Shown here: piece after piece, positions 8,297 through 17,104 of the stretch
Numbering within the stretch: the stretch's first letter is position 1
Layout of the letters: each line of letters begins with the position of its first letter
Source of the DNA: Aquilonibacter sp963820185
Lineage (GTDB): Bacteria; Vulcanimicrobiota; Vulcanimicrobiia; Vulcanimicrobiales; Vulcanimicrobiaceae
Assembly: GCA_963820185.1 (NCBI GenBank)
Contig: CAWFYV010000001.1
Coordinates: forward strand, 1-64,000
DNA length: 64,000 nucleotides
Reading direction: 5' to 3'
Made by a program: the position numbers and the translations under genes
Notes under the pieces: model-generated
The model's database searches: none
The model's input: the letters and a program-made list of their open reading frames with translations, nothing else
Told to the model about the DNA's origin: nothing

Positions 8297-9492
8297 ATCA
8301 ACGCCTTTCCGCGCGTTTCTGGCAAAAAGAGCACGGCGATAATTGCGAGGAGATAGGCGATGACCGCAACCACGGTCATCGCCGTGCCGATCGGCGCGAT
8401 CGACGCGAGCCATCCAATTGCGAAGGGTCCGATGCCGGCGATGCCACGGCCAACGTTATAGCAGAAACCTTGGCCGGCACCGCGTATGTCGGTCGGGAAA
8501 AGCTCGCTGAGATACGGCCCGAAACCGCTAAAAATACCCGACGAAAAATACCCGAGCAACGGCCCGGCAACGAGCAACTGCCAATCGGCAACGACGGCGT
8601 AGAGGTAGAGCGGCACCATCAGCGCCGAACATGCGGAAAAGATAATGAAGGTGCGCTTGCGCCCGATCGCATCGTTGATATACCCGGCGGTGATATAGCC
8701 GACGTACGCTCCGCCGATCAAGTAATACAAAAGGGAGCCACTGTTCACCGCCGAGAGGTGACGCTGCGTCGTGAGATAGGTCGGCATCCAGGTGACCAGT
8801 GCGTAATATCCGCTCTGCACGCCGATCGCGAGCAGCGACGCGAAGAACGTCGTGCGCACCACGCCTGCAGCAAAGATCCCCTCGAGCGACCAGCTTTGTG
8901 TCTTGCGCGTTGCGGCGAAGACGGGCGCGTCTTTGACGTTGCGCTGAATGTAGAGGACGAAGAGCGCCGGAATGATGCCGAGGAAGAAGAGATAGCGCCA
9001 TCCGATTTCGATGCCGCTCGTTGCGGCAACGATCTGAAACGCAATATTTGCAGCCAGCCAACCGAGCGCCCACGAGCCCTGCACGAAGCCAAGTGCGCGA
9101 CCGCGAAAACGCGCCTCCGCCCACTCCGACATCAGCACGGCGCCGACGGCCCACTCGCCGCCGAAACCGAAGCCCTCGAGCGCGCGAAAGACTGCGAGCA
9201 TCCCGTAGCTCTGCGCCACACCGCAGAGGAACGTGAAGACCGCGTAGCACCCGATCGAGATCATCAGCGCGTTCTTGCGGCCGATGCGATCGGCGATCGT
9301 GCCCATCGCGATGCCGCCGATGGCGCTTGCAACCAGCGTGTAGGTTGCGAGCAAACCGCCGTAAGCCTTACTTAGCGAAAAGGCGGTGAGAATGCCCGGC
9401 AACGCATAGACGTAGAGATAGAAATCAAAGCCGTCGAGCCCCCAGCCGAGGGAGGCGGCGACCATTGCATGCTTACGCTCCGCCGCAGCCAT
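8293..9492 (-). CDS. MFS transporter, aromatic-acid/sugar-porter type
   Basis: An inner-membrane carrier of about 399 residues with 12 predicted helices. Helix 1 has GWGLDGFDFYLYVYALP, and loop 2-3 has the MFS motif as GTIADRIGRKNALM, repeated in the second half as GYINDAIGRKRTFI; LSELFPTDIRGAGQG is typical of the AAHS and metabolite:H+ symporter branch. I chose the ATG at 9492, which overlaps the preceding gene's stop region by 20 bases; the frame stays open upstream to 9591 but that part is antisense-like and basic. The substrate is unknown, likely a carboxylate or aromatic acid. Its end overlaps the convergent stress-protein gene by 4 bases. Confidence 0.85.
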   Translation of the reverse strand: MAAAERKHAMVAASLGWGLDGFDFYLYVYALPGILTAFSLSKAYGGLLATYTLVASAIGGIAMGTIADRIGRKNALMISIGCYAVFTFLCGVAQSYGMLAVFRALEGFGFGGEWAVGAVLMSEWAEARFRGRALGFVQGSWALGWLAANIAFQIVAATSGIEIGWRYLFFLGIIPALFVLYIQRNVKDAPVFAATRKTQSWSLEGIFAAGVVRTTFFASLLAIGVQSGYYALVTWMPTYLTTQRHLSAVNSGSLLYYLIGGAYVGYITAGYINDAIGRKRTFIIFSACSALMVPLYLYAVVADWQLLVAGPLLGYFSSGIFSGFGPYLSELFPTDIRGAGQGFCYNVGRGIAGIGPFAIGWLASIAPIGTAMTVVAVIAYLLAIIAVLFLPETRGKALI

Positions 9493-9928
9493 GTTCTCCG
9501 TTCGAATAGATTTCCGCGTGCCCGTTATTGCGGTCGTAGACGATGAACTCCCGTCCACGCTCGTCTTTATCCGGGTCGCACCCCGCGCCATCTGGCGTGA
9601 CGTCGCGCTCCGGGAGGCGCACCAGGCATACGCGCACGCGATCGCCGTTTCCCGGCAGTGCGTACGAACCGGGCTGGATGTATACGTCGGTGATCTTCAA
9701 ATTTCCGGCGCCGTGATGCGGCGCGATGTCGTCACGGAAGACGATCGATCCGCCTTGCGTCATCGAGGGGCCCGTCGGATTCTCCGCCTTGACGACGAGG
9801 GTCTCAACGCATCCCAGCGATGTGTTCACGGGCTCAACGTGCATCGCGTACGCGTAGATGCCCGCGCCGATCGCACCGCCGAGCAGCAACAGGGCAATCA
9901 GTCCAATGGCGATGGCCGTTCGCTTCAT
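9473..9928 (-). CDS. Small exported protein of unknown function
   Basis: A 151-residue protein with one N-terminal hydrophobic segment (IAIGLIALLLLGGAIGAG) that serves as an uncleaved anchor or signal, followed by a soluble exported domain with three or four cysteines (LGCVETL, VRVCLVRL, GAGCDPD, HGCGGA). No lipobox is present. I recognise no family. It precedes the MFS gene with an overlap of about 20 bases and lies 8 bases after the CheR-like gene, all on the minus strand, so it may belong to the transcript that starts at the kinase. Confidence 0.55.
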   Translation of the reverse strand: MKRTAIAIGLIALLLLGGAIGAGIYAYAMHVEPVNTSLGCVETLVVKAENPTGPSMTQGGSIVFRDDIAPHHGAGNLKITDVYIQPGSYALPGNGDRVRVCLVRLPERDVTPDGAGCDPDKDERGREFIVYDRNNGHAEIYSNGEHGCGGA

Positions 9929-9936
9929 ACGCGGGG

Positions 9937-10815
9937 CTAGCGCATACGGCGATAGATCGGGTGGTCCTTTACTACTTGCCGAAACGCTTGTTCGTGGGCG
10001 CTGTGGGCCACGCTCTCGCCAGGGCCAAGCGCGAGGAATCCAAGGTGCATTAGGCTTCCGTAAAACAGCGAGTGCAGCTCGTGTTGTGCCTCGCCGTTGA
10101 GGAGCGATACGATCCCGCGCGCAACGATTGCATGAAATTCGTTGATCGATGCGTCGCTTGCCGGATTGTGCCGAGCGAGCATCACGCTCTCACGAAGGCG
10201 CTCTTTCGCGGTTGCGAACTCGTCGTCGAGGTCGAAGTAGTCGGCAAGCGGCGCCTGTAGCCCGGCCATGCGTGCGCTGGCTTCGAGGCTCGTGCGGCCG
10301 CCGTGCCGATACTGCCCGGTCTTGGCAATTGCCACGGACACGTCGTTAACGAAGGTGGCGTAGAGAATCGTGCGGTCGAGAATTCCCGCTTCCTCCAAGA
10401 CCGCGGCGAGCGCGAATGGGTCGGCACTGGGGCCAGTGCTTGGCAGCCAAATGCGCACGAAGGAATAGGTCCGCAGCAGCGGCACCACGTTTGCGAGGAA
10501 CGTACGGAAAAAGTCGGGGTCCGCGAACGGCGCCGCCGTCGTCGTTCTAATCGACGCGACAAAGGCGGCGAGTGCGCGTTCGTCATGCAGCAGCCGCTCT
10601 TGCAAACCGGAGATGGTTGCAACACTTTCGGCGCGCATCGCATCGGCGACCCGGCGACGCAGTACCGACGGACTGATTGCGCGAAAATCGCACATCGCGT
10701 AGCGTAGCAATGCATCGAGCAGCAGCTGCAGCTCGATGTCGGCAAGTTCGTCGCGCCGCAGGCTGAGCACTGGGGCGCTCTCCTGCGTCGCTACGATCGC
10801 TACTTGTTCAACCAT
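9937..10815 (-). CDS. Degenerate CheR-like methyltransferase-fold protein
   Basis: A 292-residue protein laid out like chemotaxis methyltransferase CheR: an all-helical N-terminal domain (about 25-100) with the FRAISPSVLRRRV element, then FFRTFLANVVPLLR, then the place of the SAM motif. CheR there reads like WSAGCSTGEEPYSLA; here it is WLPSTGPSADPFALA, without the glycine pair and the Glu. A later stretch (TILYATFVNDVSVAIAKTG) matches the ATDIDxxxLxxA strand. Loss of the SAM motif suggests a non-catalytic or altered protein. It overlaps the end of the giant kinase gene by 16 bases, which argues for a shared job. The family assignment rests on pattern only. Confidence 0.6.
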   Translation of the reverse strand: MVEQVAIVATQESAPVLSLRRDELADIELQLLLDALLRYAMCDFRAISPSVLRRRVADAMRAESVATISGLQERLLHDERALAAFVASIRTTTAAPFADPDFFRTFLANVVPLLRTYSFVRIWLPSTGPSADPFALAAVLEEAGILDRTILYATFVNDVSVAIAKTGQYRHGGRTSLEASARMAGLQAPLADYFDLDDEFATAKERLRESVMLARHNPASDASINEFHAIVARGIVSLLNGEAQHELHSLFYGSLMHLGFLALGPGESVAHSAHEQAFRQVVKDHPIYRRMR

Positions 10816-13800
10816 ATCTTCAGTAGCGACGTGAGGTGATCCATATCAACCGGTTTGCTCACATATTCCGATGCACCCGCCGTGATGCACGCCTCGAGAT
10901 CGCCGAGCATGGCTTTTGCCGTCAGCGCGATGATCGGAATGTCCGCGATGCGATCGTCCGCCCGAATGCGCCGTATCGTTTCATACCCATCCATCTCCGG
11001 CATCATGATGTCCATGAGGACGATATCGATGTCGTTGCGAACTTGCAAGATCTCGATACCGCCGAGCCCGCTCTCCGCGGTGACGACCTCCATACCGTAG
11101 CCTTGTAGGGCTGCCTCGAGGGCGAAGATGTTGCGCGCGTCGTCATCGACGATGAGCACGCGCTTGTGCTCCAGCGACTTGCCGTTGAGATCCTCCACAT
11201 GTGCGCGCTTGGCCGGTGCGAGATCCGCCTCGACGCGATGCAAGAAGAAGTTCAACTCGTCCATCAACCGTTCCGGCGCGAAGCCGTCTTTGACGATGAT
11301 CGTCGAAGAAAGCCGGCGCAGGCTCGCATCTTCCTCGCGCGTCAACTCGCGCCCGGTGTAGACAATGATCGGTACGGTTGCAGTTCCGTTCTGGGCGCGA
11401 AGGCGGTTGATCAACTCCTCGCCGCTCATATCCGGCAGACCGAGATCGACGATGATGCAGTCGAATTGCTGGCGCTGCGTCGCTCCCAGCGCCTCGTCTG
11501 CCGAAGACACGGCGGTGACTTGGATCTCACCCGTGCCCAGCAACCCCACCATGGCATTGAGTTGCACGATGTCATCTTCGACCACGAGTACGTTCTTGCA
11601 ACTGGTGTCGGCAAACCCGAGCAGCCGATCGAACGTGTTCACGAGGTCCTCTTCTGAGATCGGCTTCTGCAGGTGCGCGACAGCGCCCGCGTCGAGCGCG
11701 CGCTCCTTCGCTTCGCCGCCGGAGATAACGTGGACGGGAATGTGCGCTGTGGCGTGCGCTTCACGAAGCGACGCGAGCACCTTCCAGCCGTCCATGTCGG
11801 GCAGCGAGATGTCGAGCGTGATCGCATCTGGACGATAGCGGTTCGCAAGCTCGAGCGCCGCCTCACCGGTGTGCGCGACGATCGTCTTGAACCCACGCGC
11901 TTGTGCAAAGCCCATCACGAGCTTGGCAAAGGTGGGGTCATCTTCGACGACCAGCAGCGTGCGATCGCCCCGTTCGATCTGCGTGCGATCGTCGGTAACG
12001 GTTGTCGTGACGGTCGCGGGCGCCGTGCGCATGCGTTGCGCAGGGTGGTAGAACGTGAACGTGCTGCCTGCGCCCACCTCGCTATCCACCACGATTTCAC
12101 CGCCGAGCAGGCCGGCGATTTCGCGGCAGATCGAGAGGCCGAGGCCCGTGCCGCCAAACTTGCGCGACGTGCCCATGTCGGCTTGTTGGAACGCCTCGAA
12201 GATCACGTTGTACTTTTCCGGCGGAATCCCGATGCCGGTATCGGTAACTGCAAACGCTACCGCAGGTCCGGCAACGGGAAGCACTCGTCCGTGCGCCGCG
12301 CGCAGGTGAAGCGTAACCGAGCCTTCGGCGGTGAATTTGAACGCGTTCGAAAGCAAGTTCTTGAGGACTTGCTGCAAGCGTGTCGGATCGGTCGTGATGG
12401 CTTTTGGCACATCCGCGTCGCGAATAATCAGGAACTCCAGGTTCTTGTCGGCTGCGACTTGATTGAACGTGCGCTTGACCTCAGCCTCGATCGAGTCGAT
12501 CGTAACCTCTTGCAGGTCGATTGCAGTGGTGCCGGATTCGATCTTCGAGAGATCGAGCACGTCGTTAATGAGGGTTAGCAGGTCGCGCCCGGCGCCGCCG
12601 ATCGTCTGCGCGAACTCGACTTGCTTGGGCGTCATGTTGCCCCCGGCGTTCTCGGCGAGCTGCTTCGAGAGAATCAGAAGACTGTTGAGCGGCGTGCGCA
12701 ACTCGTGTGACATATTCGCGAGGAATTGCGACTTATATTTGGACGTGAGTGCGAGCTGCTCGGCCTTGCGCTCGAGCTCGCCGCGCGCTTCTTCGATTTC
12801 ACGCGTCCGGCGTTCCACTTCTGCATTACGTTCTTGCAGCAGTCGTGCCTTCTCTTCCAGTTCGTCGTTGGTTTGCGTTAGTTCGAGCTGCTGGCTTTGC
12901 AGCTCAGCCGTGAGGGACTGCGATTGCGTGAGCAGCTGCTCGGTACGCATCGACGCGGTGATCGTGTTCAACATGACGCCGATCGACTGCATGAGCTGAT
13001 CGAGGAAGAGCAGGTGAATTTCGCTGAAGCGCCCGAGCGATGCAAGCTCGATAACGGCTTTGATTTCGCCTTCGAACGTGACCGGCAGCACGACGAGCGA
13101 TAGGGCTTCAACATCGCCGAGGCCCGAGCCGATCTTCATGTAGCTCTTTGGTACTTCGGTGAGTAGAATGCGCTGCTTCTCGACGGCGCATTGTCCGACC
13201 AGGCCTTCTCCAAATCCGATCGTTTCGCCGATACGCTCGCGCGGTACCGCGTAGCTGGCGATCAGGTTCAGCGCCGGTATGCCGCGCACGATCTCGCTGA
13301 CGTAGAACGCGCCACTATGCGCGTTGACCAGCGGGACGAGCTCGGACATGATCAGTTGGGTGACGACGGTGATGTCGCGCTGGCCTTGCAGCATCGATGT
13401 GAAGCGCGCAAGGTTCGTCTTGTACCAGTCTTGTTCGTTACCCTTACGCGTCGTGTCGCGCAGGTTCTGAATCATCTCGTTGACGTTGCGGGTCAACTCG
13501 CCGACTTCGCCGCGCGCTTCGATCTCAATCGTACGCGAGAGGTCGCCCTTTGTCACGGTCGTCGCGACCTCGGAGATCGCGCGGATTTGATTGGTGAGCT
13601 GGGCAGCGAGCTGATTGACGTTGTCAGTCAGCTTGCGCCACAAGCCCGCCGCACCGGGGACGTTAGCCTGACCACCCAATCGGCCTTCGAAACCGACTTC
13701 GCGCGCGACGGTCGTGACTTGATCGGCGAACGTCGCGAGCGTGTCGATCATACCGTTGATCGTCTCGGCGAGTTGCGCGATCTCGCCGCGCGCCTGCAGC

Positions 13801-16800
13801 GTCAGCTTACGCTTGAGGTCGCCGTTGGCAACGCCGGTGACGACTTCGGCGATACCGCGCACCTGGTTCGTCAGGTTGGCGGCCATCGAGTTGACGTTGT
13901 CGGTGAGGTCTTTCCAGACGCCCGAGACACCTTGCACGTGCGCCTGACCGCCGAGCACGCCTTCCGAGCCGACTTCGCGCGCAACGCGCGTGACTTCCCC
14001 GGCGAAGGCGTTGAGCTGATCGACCATGACGTTGATCGTGTCTTTAAGCTCGAGGATTTCGCCGCGCACGTCAACGGTGATCTTCTTCGAGAGGTCTCCG
14101 TTCGCGACGGCCGTCGTGACCTTCGCGATGTTGCGGACTTGCGAGGTCAGGTTGGAGGCCATGAAGTTCACCGAATCGGTGAGGTCCTTCCATGTGCCCG
14201 AGACACCTTGCACGCGCGCCTGACCGCCGAGGATACCTTCGGAACCGACTTCGCGTGCGACACGCGTCACTTCGGAGGCGAAAGCGTTGAACTGGTCGAC
14301 CATCGTGTTGATCGTGTTCTTCAGTTCGGCGATCTCGCCGCGCACGTCGACCGTGATTTTCTTCGAGAGGTCGCCGGTGGCAACCGCGGTCGTCACGTCG
14401 GCGATATTACGGACCTGCGAGGTCAGGTTCGAGGCCATGACGTTGACGGAATCGGTCAAGTCTTTCCACGTGCCGCTGACACCTTGCACCTCCGCCTGGC
14501 CGCCGAGCTTGCCTTCGGAGCCGACTTCGCGTGCAACACGCGTCACCTCGCCGGCGAAGGCGTTGAGCTGATCGACCATGGCGTTGATCGTGTTCTTGAG
14601 CTCGGCAATTTCGCCGCGTACATCGACGGTGATTTTCTTGGAGAGGTCGCCGTTGGCCACGGCGGTCGTAACGTCAGCGATGTTACGCACTTGCGAGGTC
14701 AGATTCGAGGCCATGAAGTTCACCGAATCGGTGAGATCCTTCCACGTGCCGCTGACGCCTTTGACGTCGGCCTGGCCACCGAGCTTACCCTCGGAGCCGA
14801 CTTCGCGCGCGACGCGCGTGACTTCCGACGCAAACGCGTTGAGCTGGTCGACCATGATGTTGATCGTGTCTTTGAGCTCGAGGATCTCACCGCGCACCTG
14901 CACCGTGATCTTGCGCGAGAGATCGCCGTTGGCCACGGCAGTCGTCACGTCGGCGATGTTACGCACTTGCGATGTGAGGTTCGAGGCCATGAAGTTCACC
15001 GAGTCGGTGAGATCTTTCCACGTGCCCGATACGCCGGCCACTTGCGCCTGACCGCCAAGGATGCCTTCGGACCCGACTTCGCGCGCGACGCGCGTGACCT
15101 CCGATGCAAAACCGTTGAGCTGATCGACCATCGTATTGATCGTGTCTTTGAGCTCGAGAATTTCACCGCGTACTTCAACGGTGATCTTCTTGGAAAGGTC
15201 GCCGTTCGCGACGGCGGTCGTGACGTTGGCAATGTTGCGGACTTGCGACGTCAGGTTCGAGGCCATGACGTTCACGGAATCGGTGAGGTCCTTCCAGGTG
15301 CCTGACACGCCGCGCACGTCGGCCTGACCGCCGAGGATGCCTTCGGAACCGACTTCGCGCGCGACGCGCGTGACTTCCGAGGCGAAGCCGTTGAGCTGGT
15401 CGACCATCGTGTTCATCGTGCGCTTGAGGTCGAGAATTTCGCCGCGCACGTCGACCGTGATCTTCTTCGAGAGGTCGCCGCTCGCAACCGCGGTCGTCAC
15501 GTCGGCGATGTTACGCACCTGTGCGGTGAGGTTCGAGGCCATCGTGTTGACGGAGTCGGTCAAGTCTTTCCACGTGCCGGCAACGCCTTGCACCTCGGCT
15601 TGGCCGCCGAGTTTGCCCTCGGAACCGACTTCGCGCGCGACGCGCGTGACTTCGGACGCAAAGGCGTTGAGCTGATCGACCATCGTGTTGACCGTGCGTT
15701 TGAGGTCGAGAATCTCGCCCTTGACGTCGACGGTGATCTTCTTCGAGAGGTCGCCGTTGGCAACGGCAGTGGTGACATCGGCGATGTTGCGCACTTGGGC
15801 GGTGAGGTTACCGGCCATCGTGTTGACCGAGTCGGTGAGATCTTTCCACGTGCCGGCCACGCCTTCGACGGCCGCTTGACCGCCGAGCTTGCCTTCGGAG
15901 CCGACTTCGCGCGCGACGCGCGTGACTTCGGATGCAAAAGCGTTGAGCTGGTCGACCATGACGTTGATCGTGTCTTTGAGTTCCGCGATCTCGCCTTTGA
16001 CGTCGACGGTGATCTTCTTCGACAGGTCGCCGCGTGCAACGGCGGTGGTGACGTTTGCGATGTTACGCACTTGCGCGGTGAGGTTACCGGCCATCGTGTT
16101 GACCGAGTCGGTCAAGTCTTTCCACGTACCGGCGACGCCCGTCACCTGCGCTTGGCCGCCGAGGATACCTTCGGAGCCGACTTCACGCGCGACGCGCGTG
16201 ACTTCCGATGCGAAAGCGTTGAGCTGATCGACCATCGTGTTGATCGTGCCGGAGAGTTCGCGAATCTCACCGCGCGCTTCGACGGTGATCTTCTTCGAAA
16301 GGTCGCCGTTCGCGACGGCAGTTGTGACATCGGCGATGTTACGCACTTGTGCGGTGAGGTTACCGGCCATCGTGTTGACCGAGTCGGTCAAATCTTTCCA
16401 CGTTCCGGCCACGCCCTTGACGGTCGCCTGACCGCCCAGCTTGCCTTCGGAACCGACTTCGCGTGCAACGCGGGTGACTTCCGACGCGAACGCATTCAGA
16501 CGATCGACCATCTTATTGATCGTGCGGCTGGAGCGCAAGAACTCGCCTTTGAGCGGATGGCTGTCGGTTTCGAGGGGCATCTGCTGCGAAAGGTCGCCGT
16601 TGGAGACTGCACCGAGCACGCGCCCGGCTTCCGACATGGGGAAAACCAGATCGTCGATCAATTGGTTGACCGACTCGATGCCGTGGCGCCAGGCGCCTTT
16701 CATGCCGTCGACGGTTGCGCGCTTGGTGATCGAGCCTTCGCGGCCGACGACTTCACAAATGCGAGCGAGCTCATCGTTGATGCGCGCGTTGTGCTCGATG

Positions 16801-16973
16801 CAGGCATTGAACGCGTCGGCGATCTCCCCGTCGATACCAACGAGGTCGCGCGGCAATTGCACCCGAAAATTTCCGTCACGAAACGCGCGCAGCGCCGCGA
16901 GAAGTGCCGGTTGATGTAACCGGCCGGGCTCAGGCTGGTCCGCTCCCGGATATTCGTGAGTGACAGATGACAT
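10800..16973 (-). CDS. Giant hybrid histidine kinase with twelve HAMP-type units
   Basis: A cytoplasmic sensor kinase of about 2057 residues with no membrane helix. Order: N-terminal segment (1-105); twelve HAMP-type units of about 92 residues (about 108-1180), each with a GDLSKKI-like turn and, in most, VTRVAREVGSEG; a GAF domain (about 1190-1340); a coiled coil rich in Glu/Gln; HisKA with the phospho-His in MSHELRTPLN (about 1421); HATPase_c with N, G1 (DTGIGIP) and G2 (GGTGLGLS) boxes; then three receiver domains, each with its Asp in LDISLPDMDG, VDLGLPDMSG and LMDIMMPEMDG. Start: ATG at 16973, preceded by GGGGG; the frame extends to 17030. The array resembles fungal Nik1 kinases and large actinobacterial relatives. 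It likely passes signal through receivers 1-3 to outside partners. Confidence 0.92.
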   Translation of the reverse strand: MSSVTHEYPGADQPEPGRLHQPALLAALRAFRDGNFRVQLPRDLVGIDGEIADAFNACIEHNARINDELARICEVVGREGSITKRATVDGMKGAWRHGIESVNQLIDDLVFPMSEAGRVLGAVSNGDLSQQMPLETDSHPLKGEFLRSSRTINKMVDRLNAFASEVTRVAREVGSEGKLGGQATVKGVAGTWKDLTDSVNTMAGNLTAQVRNIADVTTAVANGDLSKKITVEARGEIRELSGTINTMVDQLNAFASEVTRVAREVGSEGILGGQAQVTGVAGTWKDLTDSVNTMAGNLTAQVRNIANVTTAVARGDLSKKITVDVKGEIAELKDTINVMVDQLNAFASEVTRVAREVGSEGKLGGQAAVEGVAGTWKDLTDSVNTMAGNLTAQVRNIADVTTAVANGDLSKKITVDVKGEILDLKRTVNTMVDQLNAFASEVTRVAREVGSEGKLGGQAEVQGVAGTWKDLTDSVNTMASNLTAQVRNIADVTTAVASGDLSKKITVDVRGEILDLKRTMNTMVDQLNGFASEVTRVAREVGSEGILGGQADVRGVSGTWKDLTDSVNVMASNLTSQVRNIANVTTAVANGDLSKKITVEVRGEILELKDTINTMVDQLNGFASEVTRVAREVGSEGILGGQAQVAGVSGTWKDLTDSVNFMASNLTSQVRNIADVTTAVANGDLSRKITVQVRGEILELKDTINIMVDQLNAFASEVTRVAREVGSEGKLGGQADVKGVSGTWKDLTDSVNFMASNLTSQVRNIADVTTAVANGDLSKKITVDVRGEIAELKNTINAMVDQLNAFAGEVTRVAREVGSEGKLGGQAEVQGVSGTWKDLTDSVNVMASNLTSQVRNIADVTTAVATGDLSKKITVDVRGEIAELKNTINTMVDQFNAFASEVTRVAREVGSEGILGGQARVQGVSGTWKDLTDSVNFMASNLTSQVRNIAKVTTAVANGDLSKKITVDVRGEILELKDTINVMVDQLNAFAGEVTRVAREVGSEGVLGGQAHVQGVSGVWKDLTDNVNSMAANLTNQVRGIAEVVTGVANGDLKRKLTLQARGEIAQLAETINGMIDTLATFADQVTTVAREVGFEGRLGGQANVPGAAGLWRKLTDNVNQLAAQLTNQIRAISEVATTVTKGDLSRTIEIEARGEVGELTRNVNEMIQNLRDTTRKGNEQDWYKTNLARFTSMLQGQRDITVVTQLIMSELVPLVNAHSGAFYVSEIVRGIPALNLIASYAVPRERIGETIGFGEGLVGQCAVEKQRILLTEVPKSYMKIGSGLGDVEALSLVVLPVTFEGEIKAVIELASLGRFSEIHLLFLDQLMQSIGVMLNTITASMRTEQLLTQSQSLTAELQSQQLELTQTNDELEEKARLLQERNAEVERRTREIEEARGELERKAEQLALTSKYKSQFLANMSHELRTPLNSLLILSKQLAENAGGNMTPKQVEFAQTIGGAGRDLLTLINDVLDLSKIESGTTAIDLQEVTIDSIEAEVKRTFNQVAADKNLEFLIIRDADVPKAITTDPTRLQQVLKNLLSNAFKFTAEGSVTLHLRAAHGRVLPVAGPAVAFAVTDTGIGIPPEKYNVIFEAFQQADMGTSRKFGGTGLGLSICREIAGLLGGEIVVDSEVGAGSTFTFYHPAQRMRTAPATVTTTVTDDRTQIERGDRTLLVVEDDPTFAKLVMGFAQARGFKTIVAHTGEAALELANRYRPDAITLDISLPDMDGWKVLASLREAHATAHIPVHVISGGEAKERALDAGAVAHLQKPISEEDLVNTFDRLLGFADTSCKNVLVVEDDIVQLNAMVGLLGTGEIQVTAVSSADEALGATQRQQFDCIIVDLGLPDMSGEELINRLRAQNGTATVPIIVYTGRELTREEDASLRRLSSTIIVKDGFAPERLMDELNFFLHRVEADLAPAKRAHVEDLNGKSLEHKRVLIVDDDARNIFALEAALQGYGMEVVTAESGLGGIEILQVRNDIDIVLMDIMMPEMDGYETIRRIRADDRIADIPIIALTAKAMLGDLEACITAGASEYVSKPVDMDHLTSLLKIWLNK
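13440..16640 (-). repeat. Tandem 276-bp coding repeat (HAMP array)
   Basis: About eleven and a half copies of a 276-bp unit encoding the 92-residue HAMP pair module. The spacing is exact where checked: the motif encoding VDQLNAF recurs at about 15668, 15944 and 16216-16220. Copies are most alike in the middle and diverge at both ends, as expected from internal duplication with homogenisation. Confidence 0.9.
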
Positions 16974-17104
16974 ACAAACGCCCCCATGGCTACTCTGTAG
17001 CCTTCTCTTACCCGCACGGTACCGTACCAAACGGCCCAGCGCTAGCCGGTTTATTGGACCCTTAAAGCGGGCAGGATACTACGGGCACCATCGTCGAGGG
17101 GAGA

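Noticed and set aside
13191..15305. A 704-codon open frame on the plus strand
   Set aside because: It is the antisense of the HAMP array; open frames opposite repeated GC-rich genes are expected, and the kinase frame is clearly the coding one.
13440..16640. Regular 276-bp periodicity as a possible CRISPR or satellite
   Set aside because: The unit is three-phase coding DNA for HAMP modules, with no spacers.
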